A stretch of DNA of 5,705 nt from DAIRET01 sp036795455 (lineage in GTDB: Bacteria; Bacteroidota; Ignavibacteria; Ignavibacteriales; Ignavibacteriaceae), in NCBI GenBank assembly GCA_036795455.1, contig DAIRET010000179.1:1-5705 (forward strand), read 5' to 3'. Under the pieces are notes generated by a model. It saw only the letters and a list, made by a program, of their open reading frames with translations, did no database searches and was not told the DNA's origin. Made by a program: the position numbers and the translations under genes. Positions 1 through 5,705 of this stretch are shown piece after piece (the first letter of the stretch is position 1; every line of letters begins with the position of its first letter).

Positions 1-1364
1 AAGATGAAGCCGATGACTTGTTGACGGTAATTGAAGAAAATATCCGTCAAAGAAGATTCGGTTCGGTTGTCAGACTGGAAATCAATAAAAATATGCCTCC
101 TTTTATGAAGGATACTTTAATTGAGAATTTACAGATTACTAACAACGATGTGCAGATAATTGACGGTCCTATCGGTATAAAGGATATAATGCCAATGTAT
201 GATCTACCGCTGCATCAACTAAAAGAAAAACCGTTCTACCCGATTATACCGAAAGAGTTTTCTGAAGATGAAGAAATCTTTTCGACAATTAAAAGAAAAG
301 ATATTCTTTTGCACCATCCGTTCGATTCCTTTAATCCCGTAATAGACTTCATCAAACAGGCATCAAATGACCCCGATGTGCTGGCAATAAAACAGACATT
401 ATACAGGGTGGGAAGTAATTCACCCGTTGTTGAATCGTTGATTGAAGCGGCTGAAAGAGGTAAACAGGTTGCTGTATTAGTCGAATTGAAAGCACGCTTT
501 GACGAAGAAAATAATATCTTCTGGGCAAGAGAGCTTGAAAAGGTCGGGGCACATGTTGTTTACGGACTTGTAGGTTTGAAGACCCATGCAAAAATGACAC
601 TTGTTGTTAGGAAAGAATATGACGGAGTGAAAAAATATGTTCATCTTGCAACGGGCAACTACAATGCTTCAACAGCTAAGTTGTATACAGACCTTGGCAT
701 GTTTACAACTGATGAGGATATTTGCTCCGATGTTTCCGATATTTTTAATTTTCTTACCGGCTATTCAAAACAATCGGAATTCAAAAAATTGTTGGTCGCC
801 CCGGTTAATTTACGCAGTAAATTAATGAACATGATAAAAAGAGAAATTAAAAACGTTAAAGAAGGAAAACCCGCAAGGATTATCTGGAAGATAAATTCGC
901 TTGTAGACCCGGCATTAATATCGGGACTATACGAAGCATCAACCCTCGGTGTAAAGATTGACCTGATTGTCCGGGGTATCTGCTGCCTTGTTCCTGGAGT
1001 AAAAGGACTTAGTGAAAATATAAAAGTCCGCAGCATTGTCGGAAGATACCTGGAACATAGTAGAATCTTTTACTTCCTCAACGACGGAAATGAAGAAGTA
1101 TATTTAAGTAGTGCTGATATAATGCAGCGTAACCTTGATAGACGAGTTGAAATTTCATGGCCAGTTGACGACCCAAGAATAAAAGATCACCTTGTTAATA
1201 CGGTCTTGAATATTTACCTGAAAGATAATGTAAAAGCCCGTGAACTTAATAGCGATATGAGCTATACAACATTAAAACCAATCGAAAACGAAAAAGCAGT
1301 TTACTCCCAGGAATGGTTAATGAATTATTCAATTAAAAACGCTGTTAAATATTTAAAGAAGTAA
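1..1364 (+). CDS. ppk: Polyphosphate kinase 1 (PPK1), 5'-truncated by window edge
   Basis: PPK1 reversibly transfers the terminal phosphate of ATP to inorganic polyphosphate through a phospho-histidine intermediate. The reading frame (codons from base 3: D-E-A-D-D-L-L) is open to the left edge, so the start lies upstream. The TTG at 18 is not a start, and roughly 240 N-terminal residues are missing compared with the 688-residue E. coli enzyme. The remainder is the catalytic core with its two phospholipase-D-like domains. Visible motifs are LLHHPFDSF, the Mg-binding arginines in QTLYR and KARFDEE, the autophosphorylated histidine in GLKTHAKM (codon 585-587), VRGICCLVPG, the second active-site histidine in GRYLEHSRIFYF (codon 1056-1058) and SSADIMQRNLDRRVE. 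Spacings between these residues equal those of E. coli R375, R405, H435, R564 and H592, as I recall that numbering, so the enzyme appears intact and active. It ends at TAA 1362-1364, 25 bp before mrp, with no terminator between them, suggesting co-transcription. Confidence 0.96.
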   Translation, partial: DEADDLLTVIEENIRQRRFGSVVRLEINKNMPPFMKDTLIENLQITNNDVQIIDGPIGIKDIMPMYDLPLHQLKEKPFYPIIPKEFSEDEEIFSTIKRKDILLHHPFDSFNPVIDFIKQASNDPDVLAIKQTLYRVGSNSPVVESLIEAAERGKQVAVLVELKARFDEENNIFWARELEKVGAHVVYGLVGLKTHAKMTLVVRKEYDGVKKYVHLATGNYNASTAKLYTDLGMFTTDEDICSDVSDIFNFLTGYSKQSEFKKLLVAPVNLRSKLMNMIKREIKNVKEGKPARIIWKINSLVDPALISGLYEASTLGVKIDLIVRGICCLVPGVKGLSENIKVRSIVGRYLEHSRIFYFLNDGNEEVYLSSADIMQRNLDRRVEISWPVDDPRIKDHLVNTVLNIYLKDNVKARELNSDMSYTTLKPIENEKAVYSQEWLMNYSIKNAVKYLKK

Positions 1365-1389
1365 CCTAAACAACTATAAAAGGAATGTA

Positions 1390-2499
1390 ATGCAGATTAT
1401 AAAAACTGAAGACATATTAAATTCACTTAGAAAAGTAAATGACCCGGATTTGAACAGAGATTTAGTCTCTTTGAACATGATAAGGAATATAAAAATTTAT
1501 GATAACACAGTTTCATTTGACATTGTACTCACAACACCAGCCTGCCCGTTGAAGGGAGAAATCGAAGAGGATTGTTATAATACAGTAAAAAATGATTTCC
1601 CCTCATTATCTGAAATAAAAATAAACATGACGGCAGACGTTGTGTCAAATATTAATAAGCAGCTTTCACTAATCCTGCCAGGCGTAAAGAATACAATTGC
1701 TATTGCAAGCGGAAAAGGGGGCGTAGGTAAAAGCACTGTTGCTGCCAATATAGCTGTCGCTCTTGCAAAAGAAGGAGCTAAGGTCGGTTTGATTGATGCC
1801 GATATTTACGGACCGAGTATTCCTTTAATGCTTGGAATTAAAGAAAGACCGAAAGTTTATCAAGCCGGTGATTCTACCAAAATGATCCCTGTCGAAAATT
1901 ACGGTGTAAAACTTATGTCAATCGGTTTTCTTGTTGAAGATAATGCTCCTGTTATTTGGCGCGGACCAATGGCAAGCGGTGCGGTTAAACAGTTTATGTC
2001 CGATGTGGAATGGGAAGAACTGGACTACCTTTTATTCGACATGCCTCCCGGAACCGGTGATATTCAACTCACGCTTTGCCAGACTATCCCGCTTACAGGT
2101 GCTTTGATAGTAACAACTCCGCAAGAAGTTTCAATCGCAGATGCACGGAAAGCATTGAAAATGTTTACGCGTGTCAATGTACCTATCATCGGGATAGTTG
2201 AAAATATGAGCTTCTTTATTGCCCCGGATACCGGAAACAAGTACGATATTTTCGGAAGCGGCGGCGGTGAAAGATTAGCTGAAGAAAACTCGACTAAGTT
2301 TCTTGGCGGTATCCCGATTGATCAAAGAGTTAGAATAGGCGGCGATACAGGTATTCCTATTGTTTATGATATGCCGGATTCAGAGCACGCTAAAATAATT
2401 ACTCAAATTACACGGAATTTTTCCGCACAAATCAGCATTAATAACCTGACAGCTTCAGCACAGCCGGGAATGGAAATTTTGGTTGGAGACGACGAATAA
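1390..2499 (+). CDS. mrp: Mrp/ApbC (Nbp35 family) P-loop iron-sulfur cluster carrier ATPase
   Basis: This 369-residue protein is full length for a cytosolic ATPase that carries and delivers [4Fe-4S] clusters to apo-proteins. Residues 1-90 form an MIP18/DUF59 domain with the conserved TTPACPLK motif (C52). Residues 100-345 form the ParA/MinD-like P-loop domain: deviant Walker A GKGGVGKS (108-115, signature lysine K109 and K114), IDADIYGPS (135-143), IWRGPM (189-194) and DMPPGTGD (217-224). The C-terminal CxxC that holds a bridging cluster in Nbp35/ApbC dimers is absent: after ENMSFF the sequence reads IAPDTGNKYDIFG, with A278 and T281 where cysteines would sit. As I recall, relatives in the Bacteroidota/Ignavibacteria group show similar replacements, so this is probably lineage-typical rather than a lesion. 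The ATG at 1390 is supported by AGGA at 1381-1384, five bases upstream, and by the family N-terminus. A NifU-like protein is encoded 123 bp downstream, fitting a role in Fe-S maturation. Confidence 0.95.
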   Translation: MQIIKTEDILNSLRKVNDPDLNRDLVSLNMIRNIKIYDNTVSFDIVLTTPACPLKGEIEEDCYNTVKNDFPSLSEIKINMTADVVSNINKQLSLILPGVKNTIAIASGKGGVGKSTVAANIAVALAKEGAKVGLIDADIYGPSIPLMLGIKERPKVYQAGDSTKMIPVENYGVKLMSIGFLVEDNAPVIWRGPMASGAVKQFMSDVEWEELDYLLFDMPPGTGDIQLTLCQTIPLTGALIVTTPQEVSIADARKALKMFTRVNVPIIGIVENMSFFIAPDTGNKYDIFGSGGGERLAEENSTKFLGGIPIDQRVRIGGDTGIPIVYDMPDSEHAKIITQITRNFSAQISINNLTASAQPGMEILVGDDE

Positions 2500-2562
2500 G
2501 GAATAAATAACCGGTTTCCCCGAAAAAATAGCTGTTAGTTACCTGAATTCTTCCAGAAATGG

Positions 2563-2593
2563 TTTGACATATGGTAAATAGTAATTATTTTTA
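2563..2593 (+). promoter_or_regulatory. Candidate Bacteroidota-type promoter for the NifU-like gene
   Basis: TTTG at 2563-2566 is followed after exactly 19 bp by TATTTTTA at 2586-2593. This matches the Bacteroidetes primary-sigma consensus (TTTG, about 19-21 bp, TAnnTTTG) except for the last base. The start codon lies 29 bp downstream, leaving room for a short leader. The same -35 region also reads as TTGACA (2564-2569), but no good TATAAT lies 16-18 bp below it. This is the only gap over 100 bp between genes in the window, which supports an internal promoter here. The motif is short and the DNA is AT-rich, so chance occurrence is possible. Confidence 0.4.
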
Positions 2594-2622
2594 TATCACT
2601 TGATTCTGTAAGGCTTGTATTT

Positions 2623-2847
2623 ATGAAAGAAAGAATAATTAAAGCACTCGATACTATCCGTCCGTATTTAAAAGCAGACGGCGGAGATGTAGAGTTTGTT
2701 AATGTTTCAGAAGATGGAATTGTTAAGGTCAAATTATTGGGAGCTTGTAGTTCATGCCCGATGTCCCAAATGACATTAAGAGCCGGAGTTGAAAGAGCAT
2801 TGATTAGAGAAGTACCCGGCATTAGGCGCGTCGAAGCCGTAAACTAA
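2623..2847 (+). CDS. NifU C-terminal domain protein (NifU/Nfu-like Fe-S scaffold)
   Basis: This is a small 74-residue protein consisting almost entirely of one NifU C-terminal (Nfu) domain. Such domains assemble a labile [4Fe-4S] cluster, usually across a dimer, and pass it to client proteins. Visible motifs are the start IRPYLKADGGDVEFV (12-26) and the cluster-binding C42-S-S-C45 in GACSSCPMSQMTL, followed by the helix GVERALIREVPGI and the closing strand RRVEAVN. There is no A-type or IscU-like N-terminal domain, so it is the stand-alone form common outside Proteobacteria. The ATG is preceded by TAAGG at 2609-2613 with a 9-base spacer, a moderate ribosome binding site. It follows mrp by 123 bp with a candidate promoter between, and is only 2 bp ahead of the AI-2E family gene, so those two genes should share a transcript. 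Working with Mrp in cluster delivery is inference from proximity and family roles. Confidence 0.94.
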   Translation: MKERIIKALDTIRPYLKADGGDVEFVNVSEDGIVKVKLLGACSSCPMSQMTLRAGVERALIREVPGIRRVEAVN

Positions 2848-2849
2848 TT

Positions 2850-3914
2850 ATGGAGAACTCAACGCTCAATATTGTTCCTGAAAAATGGTTGAAGTATTCG
2901 GCAATTATCATTATCCCGGTAATTGCCTTCCTTTCAATATACTTTTTTTCCCACTTAATAATAATATTTACTATATCGGTTCTGCTTGCGATGCTGTTGG
3001 ACCCGGTGATAAATCTACTCGAAAAACAGAAAATCAAAAGGGTTTATGCATCACTGCTTGTGTTCGCAGTTTTGTTTGTAGCGATATATTTTCTTCTTTC
3101 TATTTACATCCCTAAAATTGTATTGCAGCTTGAAGCATTAATTAAGGAATTTAAAACACTTTCAATACAGGAGCAATTAACAAATTTAGAAAATGAGCTG
3201 TTGAAAATTTTCCCGTTTATGCATAGAGGAGTATTGATTAACAAAGCTGAAACTATAATTACTTATCACCTCGAAAATTCATTCAACGAAATAACATCTC
3301 TCTTTTCCAATATTTTTACGATAGCAGCATTACTTGTAATAGTACCATTTACAACTTTTTTTATTGTAAAAGACAGACTAAAGATTGTAAAAGGAATAAT
3401 CTCAACTCTGCCTAATAAATATTCCGAAATGTCATACTGGATAATAAAAAAAGTTACACATCAACTCGGCAGATATGTTAGAGGATGGTTGATTGATGCT
3501 TCTTTTGTAGGGGTTGCTTGCGGACTCGGTTTTTCGTTCATAGGAATACAAAATTCAATAGCTCTCGGAATAATTGCGGGTTTGGGACATCTCGTTCCTT
3601 ATTTAGGTCCCGTAATCGTGGGGGTCCCGGCAATTATTATTTCAATTATTCAGTTCGGTAACTTTTCTGCTGTACCTTTAATACTGCTTGTAATTACGAT
3701 TATTTACACTTTTGATAACGGTTTTGTTCAGCCGTATGTTTTTTCAAAAAGTGTTGATATTCATCCTCTTCTTATTATTTTGTTGATTATTGCAGGAAGC
3801 CAGGTGTTTGGAATAATCGGTATGTTATTGGCAGTACCGCTTGCAACAGTAATTAAAACTGCATCTAAAGAATTTTATTTTGCATTCAAGAATTACAAAA
3901 TATCCAGGATTTAA
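2850..3914 (+). CDS. AI-2E family (PerM/TqsA, former UPF0118) membrane transporter
   Basis: This is a 354-residue polytopic inner-membrane protein of usual family length. Hydrophobic stretches lie at about 15-33, 35-53, 68-90, 152-173, 213-232, 235-265, 273-290 and 303-334, with a soluble amphipathic stretch at 91-150 between the third and fourth, the classic AI-2E layout. Family signatures are GHLVPYLGPVIVGVPA (246-261), DNGFVQPYVFSKSVDIHPLL (289-308) and FGIIGMLLAVPLATVIK (320-336). Members have been linked to export of autoinducer-2 (TqsA) and to Na+/H+ antiport, but most have no known substrate, so none is assigned here. The start is 2 bp after the NifU-like stop codon with no clear ribosome binding site, suggesting translational coupling. 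The TAA at 3912-3914 overlaps the stop codon of the opposing lipoprotein gene. The link to Fe-S carriers is unexplained and may be simple operon packing. Confidence 0.93.
   Translation: MENSTLNIVPEKWLKYSAIIIIPVIAFLSIYFFSHLIIIFTISVLLAMLLDPVINLLEKQKIKRVYASLLVFAVLFVAIYFLLSIYIPKIVLQLEALIKEFKTLSIQEQLTNLENELLKIFPFMHRGVLINKAETIITYHLENSFNEITSLFSNIFTIAALLVIVPFTTFFIVKDRLKIVKGIISTLPNKYSEMSYWIIKKVTHQLGRYVRGWLIDASFVGVACGLGFSFIGIQNSIALGIIAGLGHLVPYLGPVIVGVPAIIISIIQFGNFSAVPLILLVITIIYTFDNGFVQPYVFSKSVDIHPLLIILLIIAGSQVFGIIGMLLAVPLATVIKTASKEFYFAFKNYKISRI
3911..3914. other. Shared TTAA: overlapping stop codons of convergent genes
   Basis: The self-complementary tetranucleotide TTAA provides TAA for the AI-2E gene on the plus strand (3912-3914) and TAA for the NlpC/P60 gene on the minus strand (3913-3911). 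The coding regions overlap by four bases, and no hairpin terminator fits between them. Transcripts from both sides must therefore read into each other's 3' ends, unless termination is factor-dependent or occurs within the opposite gene. Confidence 0.9.
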
Positions 3915-4612
3915 TCTCCGAAAAGTGCAGCATCCATTCTTCGCCCCCCCATAAATCTTTTGGAATAATAATCTTCATTGAGAGAAGAGATTGTAACTCC
4001 GAGTTTTCTGCTTGCATGTGCAAAAAGATTATCACCAAGATAAATCCCGACATGTCCCGGCTTCACTCTTCTTCTTGTATCAAAAAAAACAAGGTCGCCG
4101 AATTTCAGATTATCTCTACCACCTATAACATCTCCCCGCGTATATTGTTCTCTCGCAGATCGGAGAAGAGAAATACTAAGTGAATTATTAAAAACTGTTT
4201 GAGTGAATGCCGAGCAGTCAATACCCTTAGCTGAATTCCCGCCGTATTTGTAGGGAGTATTTAAATACTTTATTATCTCCATTATAACCTTTTCGGCATT
4301 ATTCCCCATGTCGTCAGTTATCTGCGTATTGTTACCGCTGTATTTTTTTAACACTTCCGAGATATCAACTTTAATCTCCTCTCCAGGAAAATCTTCGAAT
4401 TCATCCTCGTCAATTTCTTCATCATAACAAAGAGAATCCGCTGTGGAATCTGTTTTTTGAGTAGTACCGGAATATCTGGTCGGGTGTTCTTGTTTGGTCT
4501 GCTTACCTTTTTCTTTATTATATCGGAGTGTACTATTTGCAGAGGAACAACCGGGGGTAAAAATAATCCCGGTTAGTCCCGCTGCAAACAATATTAAAAA
4601 GAAAAACCGCAT
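3911..4612 (-). CDS. NlpC/P60 family putative lipoprotein, cell-wall endopeptidase
   Basis: This 233-residue exported protein has a C-terminal NlpC/P60 cysteine peptidase domain. The family cleaves peptide stems of peptidoglycan, typically D-Glu to diamino acid bonds. Residues 1-21 are a hydrophobic signal followed by C22 in FTPGCSS. The cysteine and -1 glycine fit a lipobox, but T and P at -3 and -2 are atypical, so lipidation is likely rather than certain. Residues 25-105 are a low-complexity linker, including an acidic run at 65-79 (EEIDEDEFEDFPGEE). The catalytic domain spans about 108-226: YKYGGNSAKGIDCSAF (nucleophile C133), SAREQYTRG, FGDLVFF, and PGHVGIYLGDNLFAHAS with H187 and H199 completing the triad. 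The ATG overlaps the sigma-factor stop (TAATG) and lacks a clear ribosome binding site, so translation is probably coupled to the sigma gene. A run of seven G near the 3' end encodes the MGGRR region and could be prone to slippage. Confidence 0.93.
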   Translation of the reverse strand: MRFFFLILFAAGLTGIIFTPGCSSANSTLRYNKEKGKQTKQEHPTRYSGTTQKTDSTADSLCYDEEIDEDEFEDFPGEEIKVDISEVLKKYSGNNTQITDDMGNNAEKVIMEIIKYLNTPYKYGGNSAKGIDCSAFTQTVFNNSLSISLLRSAREQYTRGDVIGGRDNLKFGDLVFFDTRRRVKPGHVGIYLGDNLFAHASRKLGVTISSLNEDYYSKRFMGGRRMDAALFGD

Positions 4613-5466
4613 TAACCCAGATAGGCTCTTAGGTTTTTGCTTCTAGAAGCATGTCTTAGCCGCCTAATAGCTTTTTCTTTTATTTGGCGTACACGCTCCC
4701 TTGTAAGGTTAAATCTTTCACCTATTTCTTCAAGTGTTAAAGAATGCTCTTTATTCAACCCGAAGTATAGTTTGATTACTTCTGCTTCGCGTTCAGTAAG
4801 TGTAGATAAAGCTCTCTCTATTTCCTGTTTTAATGACTCTGTCATTAAAACAGAATCGGGTGTAGGCTGCTGATCGTTTTGAAGTACATCCAGAAGACGG
4901 TTATCTTCACCCTGTGCAAAAGGAGCATCCATAGAAACATGACGCCCGGAAATTTTCAGAGTATCGGCAACTTCGTTTACATCCATTTCAAGCTCGGTTG
5001 CAAGTTCGGATGCACTCGGTTCACGTTCGAATTCCTGTTCCAGGTTACTGTAAGCTTTACCTATTTTATTCAAAGCTCCAACACGGTTCAGCGGTAAACG
5101 CACAATTCTTGACTGTTCGGCAAGTGCTTGCAGAATAGATTGTCTTATCCACCATACTGCGTAAGAGATAAATTTGAATCCCCTGGTTTCATCAAATCTT
5201 TTGGCTGCTTTAATAAGCCCAAGATTTCCTTCATTTATTAAATCACCGAGGGATAATCCCTGGTTCTGATACTGCTTGGCAACACTAACAACAAACCGAA
5301 GATTGGCTTTTGTCAACTGTTCCAATGCGAGTTGTTCCCCCTTTTTTATTCTAATAGCAAGTTCGATTTCTTGCTCCGGGACAAGTAAGTCCACTTTACC
5401 AATTTCCTGTAAGTATTTGTCAAGGGACTGACTTTCTCTATTGGTGTATTGTTTTGTTATTCTCAC
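4612..5466 (-). CDS. rpoD: RNA polymerase primary-type sigma-70 factor (RpoD/SigA), short form
   Basis: This 284-residue sigma factor directs RNA polymerase to housekeeping promoters. Region 1.1 and the large non-conserved insert of E. coli RpoD are absent, as is usual for primary sigmas of the Bacteroidota/Ignavibacteria group. Region 1.2 lies at 12-44 (SQSLDKYLQEIGKV), region 2 at about 50-120 (NLRFVVSVAKQY, DLINEGNLGLIKA, RGFKFISYAVWWIRQSI), region 3 at about 125-205 with the sigma finger near 185-200, and region 4 at 215-275 with the -35 binding helix-turn-helix (LTLEEIGERFNLTRERVRQIKEKAIRRLRH). In region 2.4 the E. coli FSTYATWW reads FISYAVWW, and the residue matching E. coli T440 is L112, suggesting a different -10 preference. 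The start is GTG, chosen because GAGGTG lies six bases upstream and the N-terminus fits the family. The gene is 15 bp downstream of the BMC vertex gene and overlaps the NlpC/P60 gene by one base. Confidence 0.95.
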   Translation of the reverse strand: MRITKQYTNRESQSLDKYLQEIGKVDLLVPEQEIELAIRIKKGEQLALEQLTKANLRFVVSVAKQYQNQGLSLGDLINEGNLGLIKAAKRFDETRGFKFISYAVWWIRQSILQALAEQSRIVRLPLNRVGALNKIGKAYSNLEQEFEREPSASELATELEMDVNEVADTLKISGRHVSMDAPFAQGEDNRLLDVLQNDQQPTPDSVLMTESLKQEIERALSTLTEREAEVIKLYFGLNKEHSLTLEEIGERFNLTRERVRQIKEKAIRRLRHASRSKNLRAYLG

Positions 5467-5472
5467 TTAAAA

Positions 5473-5478
5473 CACCTC
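5473..5478 (-). promoter_or_regulatory. Strong Shine-Dalgarno site setting the GTG start of the sigma factor
   Basis: On the minus strand the sequence reads GAGGTG, then six bases (TTTTAA), then GTG. No ATG in frame lies nearby that would preserve the conserved N-terminus, so this site decides the start. It sits inside the 15-bp gap after the BMC vertex gene, so ribosomes can load independently on a shared transcript. Confidence 0.8.
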
Positions 5479-5481
5479 AAA

Positions 5482-5705
5482 TTAATTTTCAATATTAATA
5501 GAATCAACTATGGCAACAATGGAAGCATCAACCGGTGCCATATCTACCGGTAACGGAATTACAGCCTCGCTTGCTGTAATGTATAAAACTGTTTCTCCGG
5601 GTCCGCTGCCAACCGTATCAACTGCAATAAACGGTTCCCCATCATTTTGTTTATCTGCATTTAACGGTTGTACAAGCATAAACTTGAAAGATTGAGTAGC
5701 CGGAT
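5482..5705 (-). CDS. EutN/CcmL family bacterial microcompartment vertex protein, 5' end outside window
   Basis: EutN/CcmL/CsoS4 proteins form pentamers that cap the vertices of icosahedral protein shells enclosing enzyme pathways. The frame is open to the window edge: eight further codons (PATQSFKF) precede the methionine at 5679, and these match the family's conserved region ahead of the LLVQPL strand, so that methionine is internal. About 73 residues are visible of the usual 85-100. Family features are FKFMLVQPLN, the polar loop NADKQNDGEP, FIAVDTVGSGPGETVLY (usual form AVD.VGAG.GE.VL) and the closing APVDASIVAIVDSINIE. In place of the common GSSAR segment it reads TASEAVIPLPVDM, resembling the more divergent vertex paralogues of BMC loci that encode several of them. 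It ends 15 bp before the sigma gene in the same direction. The enclosed pathway cannot be told from this fragment; other shell (BMC-H/T) and enzyme genes would be expected further right. Confidence 0.88.
   Translation of the reverse strand, partial: PATQSFKFMLVQPLNADKQNDGEPFIAVDTVGSGPGETVLYITASEAVIPLPVDMAPVDASIVAIVDSINIEN

Noticed and set aside
18..20. TTG at 18 as the start of ppk
   Set aside because: The frame continues open upstream to the window edge, and PPK1 proteins need about 240 more N-terminal residues.
352..1036. Reverse-strand and alternate-frame open frames inside ppk
   Set aside because: They lie wholly within the intact PPK1 reading frame, show no family motifs, and have compositions expected of shadow frames.
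2507..2526. AACCGGTT palindrome and TTTCCCCGAAA mini-hairpin after mrp as a terminator
   Set aside because: The stems are only four base pairs, and the second is followed by A-rich rather than T-rich sequence, so neither looks like an intrinsic terminator.
2564..2592. Classic sigma-70 promoter with TTGACA as the -35 box
   Set aside because: At 16-18 bp spacing there is no TATAAT-like hexamer, and TTATAT lies 21 bp away; the TTTG/TAnnTTTG reading fits better.
2535..3037. Reverse-strand open frames across the NifU-like and transporter genes
   Set aside because: They are antisense to two clearly recognisable proteins and carry no recognisable domain.
5677..5679. Methionine codon at 5679 as the start of the vertex protein
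   Set aside because: It falls inside the conserved FKFMLVQPL strand, and the frame is open upstream with family-like residues.
5510..5695. 61-residue plus-strand open frame antisense to the BMC vertex gene
   Set aside because: The minus strand encodes an unmistakable EutN/CcmL protein; the plus-strand frame is its low-complexity mirror.

Overview
The window is about 5.7 kb of moderately AT-rich bacterial DNA, densely packed with genes in two convergent groups. Both end genes run off the window. The organism is probably a member of the Bacteroidota/Ignavibacteriota/Chlorobiota group. The main evidence is a very short primary-type sigma factor of 284 residues, lacking region 1.1, with the ESQSLDKYLQEIGKV-type N-terminus typical of that group. 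The Mrp protein also carries the CxxC-less APDTGNKYDIFG version of its C-terminal motif. Recognisable Shine-Dalgarno sites before mrp (AGGA) and the sigma gene (GAGGTG) argue mildly against class Bacteroidia, where such sites are scarce, and fit an Ignavibacteria-like lineage better. This placement is inference; no search was run.

Plus strand, 1-3914: the C-terminal two thirds of polyphosphate kinase 1 (ppk), then after 25 bp a full-length Mrp/ApbC P-loop iron-sulfur carrier. A 123-bp gap follows that contains a plausible promoter. Next come a 74-residue stand-alone NifU C-terminal domain protein and, 2 bp later, an AI-2E (PerM/TqsA) family membrane protein. Mrp and the NifU-like protein are both Fe-S cluster carriers or scaffolds, so their adjacency makes sense. 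The roles of ppk and the transporter in this string are unclear.

Minus strand, read from 5705 down to 3911: the 3' part of an EutN/CcmL family bacterial microcompartment (BMC) vertex protein, then after 15 bp the primary-type sigma factor (GTG start with a strong ribosome binding site), then an NlpC/P60 putative lipoprotein peptidase whose ATG overlaps the sigma stop codon (TAATG). All three look co-transcribed.

The two groups meet tail to tail at 3911-3914, where a single TTAA supplies the stop codon for both strands and leaves no room for a terminator. The most noteworthy points are the BMC shell gene at the right edge, which suggests an encapsulated metabolic pathway just outside the window, and its tight linkage to a housekeeping sigma factor and a cell-wall hydrolase. 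No RNA genes, CRISPR arrays, insertion sequences or long repeats were seen.
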